Part shown: in pieces, positions 51,599-59,310 of the stretch
Numbering within the stretch: the stretch's first letter is position 1
How the letters are laid out: every line of letters starts with the position of its first letter
Assembly (NCBI GenBank): GCA_002307275.1
Contig: DBTX01000038.1
Coordinates: 1 to 64,000, forward strand
Reading direction: 5' to 3'
From: Hungateiclostridiaceae bacterium UBA1305
GTDB taxonomy: Bacteria > Bacillota > Clostridia > Acetivibrionales > DTU013
Length of the DNA stretch: 64,000 bases
Position numbers and translations under genes: made by a program
The notes under the pieces: model-generated
What the model was told of the DNA's origin: nothing
Database searches by the model: none
What the model saw: only the letters and a program-made list of their open reading frames with translations

Positions 51599-53760
51599 AG
51601 TTACCCTCGTTCTGAGGGGTACTCAGTTCGATTACAGTTCCCGGAGCTTCCCTGTGGACATAACCAATCCGGGACATAAGAGGGACGAATTCTCATAAAA
51701 ACGCCATCAAATGCAGCGATATCAATGCCCATAAAGGAAAATGCCAGGTTCATGTGGTGAACTGGATCACATATTGCCGACATAGCAAAAGCTCCCGGGA
51801 GTTGAGGCCAGGAGCTTTTTCAGGTAGAAGGCAACAAATTCACTATGAAAGAAGTAACTTAAGCATATCATATTTCCCCCAAAAAAACAGGAGCCACCTT
51901 CAGTGCAGCCCCTGTCCAATCGGTACCTTTACTATGAATGCCGGTTTCATTCACTGCCGGCCAGGTTCCCGATACGCTTTCAAAATCCATCGGGAGATCA
52001 CAGGTTTCCTCTTCCCAACATATAGTATACTATTTCCACACAAACCACACAATATAGTAAAGTCGCATCATCTATGTATCAAGAATTCATTGTATGATGC
52101 TCCATTCTTTGGCATATAACCTATTTAAAGCCCTCTTATGGTATCCAAATACATTTCGGGAAAAATAGATGCCTCAAAATGGCAAATAGGACGTTGGGTA
52201 ATTTCCGCTTATCGGAAATGTCGGTTTGTTGCGTCGCTCAACGAAAAAAAGAGAACGGAGAATTCCGTTTTCAGGAATGCCACCTTCAAGGGCTGTCAAA
52301 TTGACAGTAGTTCGCTGGCCAGATGGGAAGAAAATAAGAACTTCAACTATCCTCGGCTTGAGGTAAGTTCCCAGAAAGCTGGGAATTGGAAAACTATTTG
52401 ATATATTTACCATTCTGGTAAATGAAGCCCGGACCGTCAGTCAGGCCTTATGAGTCGGTAATATTTCGGAGTGGGATCTCTAACGCTAACAGAGTATGTG
52501 TCATATGGCATACTATTTTTTAAGTAATCGCCGCCTATGGCGATTTGTTTCGCAGGAAACTGCGAAGTCTCCGATTTAAAATCAGACCCTTGGTATACGG
52601 CGTTTTAGTGCTTGCATTCAGTTACCCTCAGTTTGACGGGTACTCAATTGAGTCTGATTCACGGAGTTTTCCCCGAAGTTGGGGAATAGTCTCTTGACAA
52701 TCAGGCATACCCACTTCAACATCCGTCACTTTGACGGATGTTCCCCAAAAATGGGGACGGTAGATAAATACCCAACGCCGGGGATTCTTCCAAGGTTGGA
52801 CTGCAGGTCTGGCCTTGAATGCTCCAATTTAGAATCGGAGGCTGTTGAGACATGAGGGACATATTTTACTGGTACGTCGTGTTTCACGGCACATCTTCAG
52901 TTGCTATCGTTTTGATAGGTACTCCTTGGATAGACGAGAAGTATTATAAAGGCCGGTTGTGGAAACTGAGCTTGCAGGGTTCCCCAATACCATTGAGTAA
53001 GCTTCTTTACAAGCACTATAAGAATTGTTTAGAGTCACTTTACCGGCGTTTGCATGATAGGCCATTTGACAAAATACCCAGCATTGGGGATTTCATCGTC
53101 ACATTACCCGCGCGAGAAGCTAGTTGTTATTTTAGTTCGAGTGTGAATCGAATTTAAAGTCACATTACCCGTGCACAGGCAAGAGAGGCCAGAGTACAAG
53201 TCAAAATGACTTCTACTGACGGAAAGGCTTACAATAAGCCAGAGCGTGGGGAAGACTTTTGCACAATTTTGAGCGTTGCTATTCCTGCGCCCGTATGAGA
53301 AGCCGGACATTCTCGTCTGTTGATGAGAATGTTAAATCTGCGTTACTATACCCGCACCCATGCGAGAAGCCAGCAGGCGAGGTCGTTTCAAACGGCCTCA
53401 TTGTGGATGGTAAGTATGTGCATGCGTATAAGGAGCCAGGGGACTTCAGGGCGATGCACTTCATATCATGAAGGTCACTGAGCTACATACGCGCACATGT
53501 GGGAGAGGCCAGTCGTTGTCAATTAAATTGACTTCGAACTTTATCCCGTTACCATACGCACCCATGCGAGAGGCCAGTTTTACTGGATTATGCACTTTAT
53601 GCGCAGTAAATATTACCATATGCGCTCGGTCGTTCTGGCCGACTGACTTTAAATCAATAGTTACCATTCGCGCACGTGCAAGAGGCCAGCGTAAAAGTGG
53701 TGATTTGAAACCACCTACTTTGAAATCACCTTACCTGCAGTATAAATACACCTGAGCAAC
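51599..53760 (+). ncRNA. Hairpin-dense non-coding zone: candidate large structured RNA
   Basis: About 2.2 kb with no convincing gene but with short perfect stems packed every 20-40 bases. Examples: AACATCCGTCA/TGACGGATGTT with a three-base loop (52718-52742); TTCGCAG-GAAA-CTGCGAA with a GNRA loop (52549-52566); ACATTCTC/GAGAATGT (53307-53332); TTTACTG/CAGTAAA (53579-53610); GGTGATTT/AAATCACC (53699-53730). Stem sequences differ while pairing is kept. Several modules recur in two or more copies. The few ORFs here lack ribosome sites. The GNRA loop suggests the + strand. It is like the very large phage RNAs (GOLLD, ROOL) in density and location but I did not match it to either. Confidence 0.5.
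53099..53735 (+). repeat. Tandem degenerate ~66-base units with GAGAGGCCAG core
   Basis: Copies of GAGARGCYRG at 53114, 53183, 53297, 53364, 53503, 53568 and 53680 (AAGAGGCCAG), plus a weaker AAGGAGCCAGG near 53430. Each is preceded by TTACC or TTACT and a small hairpin such as CGCA-CCCA-TGCG, and followed by a unit-specific longer hairpin. Spacing is 65-73 bases or about 112-114. The first part is conserved in sequence; the second is conserved only in its ability to pair. Confidence 0.65.
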
Positions 53761-54023
53761 CGGCGTCTTTTATTTTTAAACGATCGACAAAAGACTGAAG
53801 GATCCTGAGAACCCAAATTATAGGTATCGCTTTAAGTTTTTAACAGATTTATTAAAAACCCCTTGCTAATTTTTGAGAAGCATGGAATGTACAAATTCCG
53901 TACCCACAACTGGGCATGACGGCAAGCTGCAGCAGAGTATAAGATTTTGAAGTCACACGCTTTTCAAAATACGGAAGTGTGAAAGGCCCCCCCAATATCA
54001 CGGTACCCTCTTGTTTTGTGTGC

Positions 54024-54135
54024 GAAAACGCGACATATTATCATTTTTATGTAACGAAAACGCGACATATTTTCATTTTTATGTAACGAAAACGCGACAT
54101 ATTTTCATTTTTATGTAACGAAAACACGACATATC
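54024..54135 (+). repeat. 32-bp tandem repeats, 3.5 copies
   Basis: Units at 54024, 54056 and 54088 and a partial one at 54120, each beginning GAAAACGCGACATATT and ending TTTTTATGTAAC; units 2 and 3 are identical, unit 1 differs by one base. Regular spacing of about three helical turns is iteron-like, so it may bind a protein or be an origin. Confidence 0.8.
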
Positions 54136-54256
54136 AAAACATCGATAGGCCTTAGATATATAAGCCTTTGCGGATTTTGACTTATCAGATACGTATAATG
54201 TAATATACTATTACGTCTTTGACTGTGATGAGAAAATGTAATTGCAAAAAGAGAAT

Positions 54257-54586
54257 CTATTTTGCCTTTTTCTTGGAGGACTCAACAACCTTAAGTCTCT
54301 TGTCCTGGGAAGTGATAGACATTGTGATATAGTCCACCTTGTTTTCAATAGCATTAAGCCGTTCGGTATGCTCTTTCAGAGTTGCAGTATTACCGGCCAC
54401 TCCTTCATGCAGCGATTGCAGGCTGTTACTTATGTCGTGTTCAAGCTTTATATCAATCTTTTTCTGCCCGACTTCAAGTTTATCAAGCCTTCGAGTTATT
54501 TGTTCCTGCCCGGTTTCAAGTTTCTCAAAACGCCCTGTAAATTCACTATACATTTTCTCAAGCAATTCAAAAGTTTTATCATCCAT
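54257..54586 (-). CDS. Coiled-coil hypothetical protein
   Basis: 109 aa, nearly all coiled coil: LLEKMYSEFTGRFEKLETGQ, EQITRRLDKLEVGQKKIDIK, then a Lys-rich end (SSKKKAK). GGAGG precedes the ATG. Proteins of this kind are frequent in Clostridia genomes and mobile elements; role unknown. Confidence 0.65.
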   Translation of the reverse strand: MDDKTFELLEKMYSEFTGRFEKLETGQEQITRRLDKLEVGQKKIDIKLEHDISNSLQSLHEGVAGNTATLKEHTERLNAIENKVDYITMSITSQDKRLKVVESSKKKAK

Positions 54587-55659
54587 AGAGATCGCCTCCT
54601 GTCATTACGGGGATAATTATATCATAAGGCTGGGTGATAATGAAGAACTTATTCAAATATAATTAGTGTCTGCATAATGCAGTCATACCAAGGCTTAACA
54701 GGCTACCTTCATACGGAAAGAAGGAATACAGGCAGGAGCTTGACAGGTATCAATATAATACACAAGCAACCTTGGAGATAGAGAAGGGAAATAGTAGCAT
54801 TAAGGCAAGCAGTATCAGGCAATGCAGGGCTTTTGCATTATCCCCAATGTGAGGCTTAATGAGGCCTGATGTCCTTTGTTGTATAACAACCTGAACAATA
54901 ACATAGAACTTGCCAAGAGGGACGGACAATACAAGAAAACCCGTTCAAGAACAATGATACCAACGGTTACAAAGGCAAGCACCCGGTTCATGTGGTGAAC
55001 TGAAAGGCTCAGGAATATCATTGAGGAACCTCCTGGGATAGCCGTAGGAGCGGCAAGCATACGGCATATGGTAACTTACCTATAGAGGTAAAACGCACCA
55101 AGCGTACAAGGTTGCAAGCCCTGTATGATGCTGTATGTAATGGCTGGAAGGTCTTTATATTCTTACAATTAATGTGTAGGCTTTGGGCTGATTCTCACAG
55201 AAAAAGTGTAGAGGATAGAGTGTACAGAAGGATATGCAGCGGACTTATCGGAAATGGTATAAGCCTTGAAGTGGTGATGAATAGCACGATTACGGCATTA
55301 TGACTGTAATGAAATAAGCGTAGGGCAGGATACTTTCTTGATATGGTTTTCTGTATTTGAAAAAATCGCTTATTAGGCAATTTACATATCAAAATACCAA
55401 TGAGCCTTACGTGCAAAGGTGTTTAAAGGCAATTTTGACTAGCACCCCCAGTAGCACTATACCCCCTATGATCGATAGCAGCTTACAATAATTAAGACAT
55501 AAACATTATGGAACGTGGTTAATGTATTGGTATCACTGCGATACGTCGTGGTTACATATTAGCATTGGGTATACTTATGACGTTATATTATGAACAGGTA
55601 ATAAACAGTATGTTCACACTCCAAATAAAGGATACCCATATCGGGTATATGAGGATCGG
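54587..55659. other. Stretch without an intact gene
   Basis: A short open stretch on the + strand (54692-54850, e.g. RLPSYGKKEYRQELDRYQYN) and another (55079-55303, e.g. GNLPIEVKRTKRTRLQALYD) are interrupted by stops, so this may be one or two decayed genes. GGTTCATGTGGTGAACTG at 54985-55002 also occurs at 51747-51764. Nothing else was identified. Confidence 0.4.
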
Positions 55660-56229
55660 TTACCTCTCAAACTCTTTGAGGTTCCTATAAAGTGTCGCCC
55701 GGGATATCTGCAGCAGCTTTGCGAACTCAACGCCGGTGAGCTCTCCACTCTTGTACTTTGGATAGTACCGCTCAAAGTTCTTCGGCAGTTCTCTCTCTGG
55801 CCTGCCAATGGGCTTACCCGACTTTGTACCAAACTGTTTTGCTTTTTCAATGCCTTCATTAACCCGGTCAACGATCATTTCCCTTTCCATTTCGGCTACT
55901 GCTCCTAAGATCGTCAGCATGAACTTGTATGTGGTTCCTTCTGTGGAGAAGCCCTCTTTAACGAAATGAAGGACGGCACCCTTATCTTTAAAGAATTCGG
56001 TAAGTTTCCTGAGATCGTCTACATTACGTCCCAGCCTGCTTATGGATTCGATATAGACATTGTCACCCTTCTTTACATCCAGCATCAGTTTGTTAAGCTC
56101 GGGCCGCTCTGTGTTCTTTCCTGAAAGCTTATCGATGTACCGTTTGTCAATCTTATAGGCATCAAGAGATATCTCCTGTCTGCGCTCGTCCTGGCTCTTT
56201 GTCGATACTCTTTCATATGAGTAATTCAT
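55660..56229 (-). CDS. Serine recombinase (resolvase/invertase family)
   Basis: 189 aa. Catalytic domain with SYERVSTKSQD (nucleophile S9, R7), YIESISRLGRNVDDLRKL, and EMEREMIVDRVNEGIEKAK; then the HTH (SGELTGVEFAKLLQISRATL). GGGAGGCG precedes the ATG. It is near the right end of the element. It may resolve multimers or invert DNA rather than integrate, since a tyrosine integrase is present. Confidence 0.92.
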   Translation of the reverse strand: MNYSYERVSTKSQDERRQEISLDAYKIDKRYIDKLSGKNTERPELNKLMLDVKKGDNVYIESISRLGRNVDDLRKLTEFFKDKGAVLHFVKEGFSTEGTTYKFMLTILGAVAEMEREMIVDRVNEGIEKAKQFGTKSGKPIGRPERELPKNFERYYPKYKSGELTGVEFAKLLQISRATLYRNLKEFER

Positions 56230-56770
56230 GGTTACGCCTCCCCGATATTTAATAGCTTAATTATATACTGTCTCAATAACCCTATCAAATGGCATGAGAC
56301 ACATTGACAGCCTGTAAACCCATATAATGCGTGGTAATACTCAATGATTCTCTTTGATTCTCAGTGTTTCATTTAACTATAGTTTTATGATACATCAGAA
56401 TGCACGGATAGAGCTCCGTTTTGGAGGCCGGGACCGGTGGGGGGGAGGGTAGTCACTGCGCCCGGAGAGTTACCCCTCGTAAAAATTTCTATCCTCCTAA
56501 GCCGCCGATCATGCACGTTTCAATACCTTTATAATTTCCGCTTATCTATAATTACATCAAACTTCAAAATTCATCCTGTTTTCTTGCCCTTTAGCCCTTA
56601 TTTTTTGTAGATTGGTAATAAAGACTTATCGGAAAACTTACCTATATATATAGCCGTTCCTTGCAATGCTATATTAACAACGCTTTGATGTATATTTTTC
56701 TCAGAAAATTTGTGTTGGTGTCAGTCGAAGAATGAAAGTGAAAAGGATGTTGTTTAAGCCATTGTCTTTT
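56230..56770. other. Right-end segment without genes
   Basis: No gene was found. A GC-rich stretch at 56409-56480 contrasts with its AT-rich surroundings. Confidence 0.4.
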
Positions 56771-56807
56771 TGTCCAAAATCTGAATAGTGTCCAAATAGT
56801 GTCCAAA
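56771..56807 (+). promoter_or_regulatory. Candidate integrase arm-type sites, right end
   Basis: TGTCCAAA at 56771, 56789 and 56800, with the last two 11 bases apart. The same word, same orientation, occurs at 40639 and 40651 at the left end (inside int). In the excised circle these would flank the core, as arm sites do in attP of lambda-like integrases. Confidence 0.55.
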
Positions 56808-56851
56808 ATAAAAAGCATGTACCATAATGCATGATACATGCCGGATTGTAG

Positions 56852-56875
56852 AAAAATAAAAGACACCGGGAGGTG
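56852..56875. repeat. attR, 24-bp direct repeat
   Basis: Identical to 40489-40512. Here it is followed by T residues and so keeps the sigG terminator. Confidence 0.88.
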
Positions 56876-56884
56876 TTTTTTTTT
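56863..56884 (+). terminator. Original sigG terminator, displaced to attR
   Basis: ACACC-GGGA-GGTGT stem (56863-56876) and a nine-T run (56876-56884). The same stem at attL lacks the T run. Confidence 0.82.
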
Positions 56885-56932
56885 GCCAATGAGTACATAT
56901 ATTTATAATAAAACAGTCAGTTGGTGTGAACT

Positions 56933-57193
56933 ATGAATCGTTCCTCTGATTTCAGGCAAAAGGAAGTAATAAATCTCACAGATGGCAAAAGGCTTGGATT
57001 TGTGTCGGATGTCGAGATAGACCTTGAATCCGGCAAAATCGATGCGATCATATTGCCCGGTGTCGGCAGGCTATTCGGCCTGCTTGGCAAGGAAAACGAG
57101 TTCGTGATACCATGGGAAAAAATAAGAAAAATCGGTGAGGATATCATTCTCGTCGACCTTGATGAACGATTCATCCGTAAATACTTTGACTAA
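56933..57193 (+). CDS. ylmC: PRC-barrel sporulation protein YlmC/YmxH
   Basis: 86 aa PRC-barrel: EVINLTDGKRLGFVSDVEID, GKIDAIILPGVGRLFGLLGK, FVIPWEKIRKIGEDIILVDL. Such proteins lie downstream of sigG in Clostridia and Bacilli and are linked with sporulation. It was adjacent to sigG before the element inserted. The ribosome site is weak. Confidence 0.85.
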   Translation: MNRSSDFRQKEVINLTDGKRLGFVSDVEIDLESGKIDAIILPGVGRLFGLLGKENEFVIPWEKIRKIGEDIILVDLDERFIRKYFD

Positions 57194-57313
57194 GGGTGAT
57201 ACAAAAATGTTTATAATTCCTATGTAAAGCTTTTTCACAATAACCCGATATAATTAAGGTATTATACAAATGATGAGCGAAGCCGGCATATTTTACCGGT
57301 TGGAGGGTTGCAA

Positions 57314-57769
57314 ATGAAATGTCCGTATTGTGGTTTCATTGAGGACAAGGTAATTGATTCCAGGCCGACAGAGGAAAGCGCAGCGATCAGAAGGCGCCGG
57401 GAATGTTCAAAGTGTCTGAAGCGTTTCACAACATACGAAAAGGTTGAGAGCGTGCCGCTGATGGTCATAAAAAAGGATAAGACGCGTCAGACATTTAACC
57501 GTGAAAAGCTTCTGAACGGTTTGCTCAGAGCATGTGAAAAAAGACCTGTATCCATTAACGATCTGGAAAAAATGGTGGACGAGATCGAGGGACAGATCCT
57601 AAATACGCTTAAGAGGGAGATCACCTCGCAGGAAATCGGAGAAATGGTTATGGCGAGGCTGAAGGATCTTGACGAAGTTGCATACGTAAGATTTGCTTCA
57701 GTATATCGGCAATTCAGGGATATCAACACCTTCATGGATGAGCTTCATAAGCTTCTCAAGGAAAGGTAG
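57314..57769 (+). CDS. nrdR: Transcriptional repressor NrdR
   Basis: 151 aa. N-terminal zinc ribbon (MKCPYCGFIEDKVIDSRPTE and RRRECSKCLKRFTTYEKVES) and an ATP-cone (TRQTFNREKLLNGLLRACEK). It represses ribonucleotide reductase genes according to (d)ATP. ATG 57314 follows GGAGGG. Its last 50 bases are duplicated at 60687. Confidence 0.95.
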   Translation: MKCPYCGFIEDKVIDSRPTEESAAIRRRRECSKCLKRFTTYEKVESVPLMVIKKDKTRQTFNREKLLNGLLRACEKRPVSINDLEKMVDEIEGQILNTLKREITSQEIGEMVMARLKDLDEVAYVRFASVYRQFRDINTFMDELHKLLKER

Positions 57770-57899
57770 AAAAATAATATTAGGTATGTACAAATATTGT
57801 AAGTTATAGTAACATTATGTTGGAGACCGGAACGGTTGATTACAGCATTCTACAGCTGATGGCTGTAGAAATATAACAGTACTGTATTCAGAGAATAAT

Positions 57900-59090
57900 A
57901 TGAGGTCAAAGATATTCTTCTATTCTTTATTGATATTGAGTCTTGTCATCATTATTACTATTGGCAAAGAAGGTGTTGCTATTGCGGCAAGTACTGATAC
58001 TGAGTCATTCGTAAACATTTCATATAAAGCATCTTTTGAAACACTATACGACTCTTCAATGGAAACGATTTATATTCTGATAGAAAATACTTCACAATAT
58101 CCATTGATTCTAAAGGATATAAAACCAATGACTCCCGAATACATAATCTCGGATAATTTGGACAAGAGTTATGTCAATTACATGATCGACCCCAAAAAAA
58201 CAATTATAATACCGATAGGCATAAAGGCACTTGATGCGGTAAAACCAGGCAAAGATGTATTGTTCTATGATATCGGCCTTGTTGTCCAAGCTGATGGTAA
58301 AGAGACTTCAATTAATAAAATACTATCTGTAGATGTGAGCATGGGCGTAACTGTATCAGGGAATATACTGACTGTATTGGGGGTTCCTTCGTTAATATTT
58401 ATCCCCGGTTTTATCATTTTGGTAATTATCTCCGGCTTTCTGAAAAAGCACTTTGCTTTTTTGGCTGGACTGGATGCGAAAAACCCGCTTTTTTGGGTTA
58501 TCATTATTTCAATAGGACTGATAGTAGCATTCATTTATCCGAATATTTCAGGATTATGGGGCATGGAGAATCATAATCTGTTCAGTAATTACGGGCTGGA
58601 AGATATAGTCGCAATTTGGATCAGTTCGGTCATTTTTGCTATTGTTGTTTCGGCTGTTTTAGTTTTCTTCCTGAATTTGTATAAAAAAAATAGAGTTTTT
58701 TGCGAGAAGGATGATCCTTTTACAGTCATAAAAAAGGTATCAAGATATCAGAAGGGGATTAAGCTTTCATATATATATATGGAAGTATGCGGGGAGGAAA
58801 AGCAAATGTTCCTGCTCCCAAAAAACGGTACTGATGTTATGATGTGTTCGGCAATACTGGTGGGAATCAATTGCGTAAAGACGAAAAGTGAAAAACGCAG
58901 GAGCGGAATGAATGAAAAATTAAAAGAAATCATTTACAAGGATATGGATATAAAAAGGCTTGCAGGCTATTTGCGCTGGAACAGACATAAACTTGCCATA
59001 GAATGGAAGGATGCCAAGTCAGGGAAAATCTCCAAATCACAAAGTGGACTAACCGCAATAGGGGAAAATTCTCTTATTGAGTATAAGTGA
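57900..59090 (+). CDS. Membrane protein with extracellular N-domain
   Basis: 396 aa. Signal peptide or anchor (FFYSLLILSLVIIITIG), an extracellular beta-rich part (about 33-155), TM helices near 158-180, 195-215 and 235-260, and a cytosolic C-terminal part (about 265-396: FCEKDDPFTVIKKVSRYQKG). Not recognised. It has a weak ribosome site and lies in the accessory patch between the duplicated nrdR-side sequences. Confidence 0.6.
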   Translation: MRSKIFFYSLLILSLVIIITIGKEGVAIAASTDTESFVNISYKASFETLYDSSMETIYILIENTSQYPLILKDIKPMTPEYIISDNLDKSYVNYMIDPKKTIIIPIGIKALDAVKPGKDVLFYDIGLVVQADGKETSINKILSVDVSMGVTVSGNILTVLGVPSLIFIPGFIILVIISGFLKKHFAFLAGLDAKNPLFWVIIISIGLIVAFIYPNISGLWGMENHNLFSNYGLEDIVAIWISSVIFAIVVSAVLVFFLNLYKKNRVFCEKDDPFTVIKKVSRYQKGIKLSYIYMEVCGEEKQMFLLPKNGTDVMMCSAILVGINCVKTKSEKRRSGMNEKLKEIIYKDMDIKRLAGYLRWNRHKLAIEWKDAKSGKISKSQSGLTAIGENSLIEYK

Positions 59091-59123
59091 AAGGCCTGAA
59101 GGCATTAAGAAAGGCATAAAAAT

Positions 59124-59146
59124 AGGCAGCAACCTTTTTGCTGCCT
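59124..59146. terminator. Bidirectional terminator
   Basis: AGGCAGC/GCTGCCT stem; on the - strand it is followed by ATTTTTAT. It ends the gene at 57900 and any leftward transcript from the tRNA-like sequence. Confidence 0.7.
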
Positions 59147-59160
59147 GATAAATCAGTTCG

Positions 59161-59233
59161 GTCAGTGCTCTGCCTTTGAGCTACCGCTCCGGAATATGGA
59201 GCGACGGGGATTTGAACCACCGAAACCTCTGAC
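59161..59233 (-). pseudogene. tRNA-like remnant with halves in swapped order
   Basis: Read leftward: GTCAG (59233-59229), a T-loop like TTCAAAT and acceptor strand TCGCTCC plus A (to 59197), six bases, then GGAGCGG-TA-GCTC-loop-GAGC-A-CTGAC (59190-59161). GGAGCGG pairs with TCGCTCC over seven positions and CTGAC with GTCAG over five, so the pieces match as 5' and 3' halves of one tRNA but in reverse order. The T stem has two mismatches. Most likely remnants of a tandem, partly deleted tRNA. Confidence 0.45.
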
Positions 59234-59310
59234 ACATAGATGAGCTACTGCTTCATCCCAAATTTACAGTCATATAAATTATAATTATTTTTGAAAGGAA
59301 TGTCAATTGT

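Larger units (their letters stand above)
40489..56875. mobile_element. 16.4-kb integrative element in the sigG terminator
   Basis: Bounded by identical 24-bp direct repeats (40489-40512 and 56852-56875), with a tyrosine integrase at the left end pointing outward, an excisionase-like HTH gene, phage-like genes (sigma-like factor, tail-like protein), a zinc-finger protein, small regulators, a serine recombinase and a long hairpin-rich non-coding zone. sigG-ylmC-nrdR, usually adjacent in Clostridia, are split by it. No capsid, terminase or replication gene was recognised, so it is a satellite, remnant or non-viral element rather than a complete prophage. Confidence 0.9.

Noticed and set aside
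53099..53735. CRISPR array
   Set aside because: Repeats are only partly conserved, spacing varies, the variable parts are themselves palindromic, and no cas gene is present.
53099..53735. Integron attC array
   Set aside because: The RYYYAAC/GTTRRRY core pair is not found and there are no gene cassettes between the units.
51599..53760. Several 60-100-codon frames in the hairpin zone, such as those at 51754, 52852 and 53468
   Set aside because: They have no ribosome site, atypical composition, and run through the palindromes; the palindromes create matching open frames on both strands.
54257..54662. + strand frames opposite the coiled-coil gene
   Set aside because: They are shadows of the leftward gene, which has a clear GGAGG and start.
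40489..56875. Complete prophage
   Set aside because: No terminase, portal, capsid, tape-measure, lysis or replication gene could be recognised.
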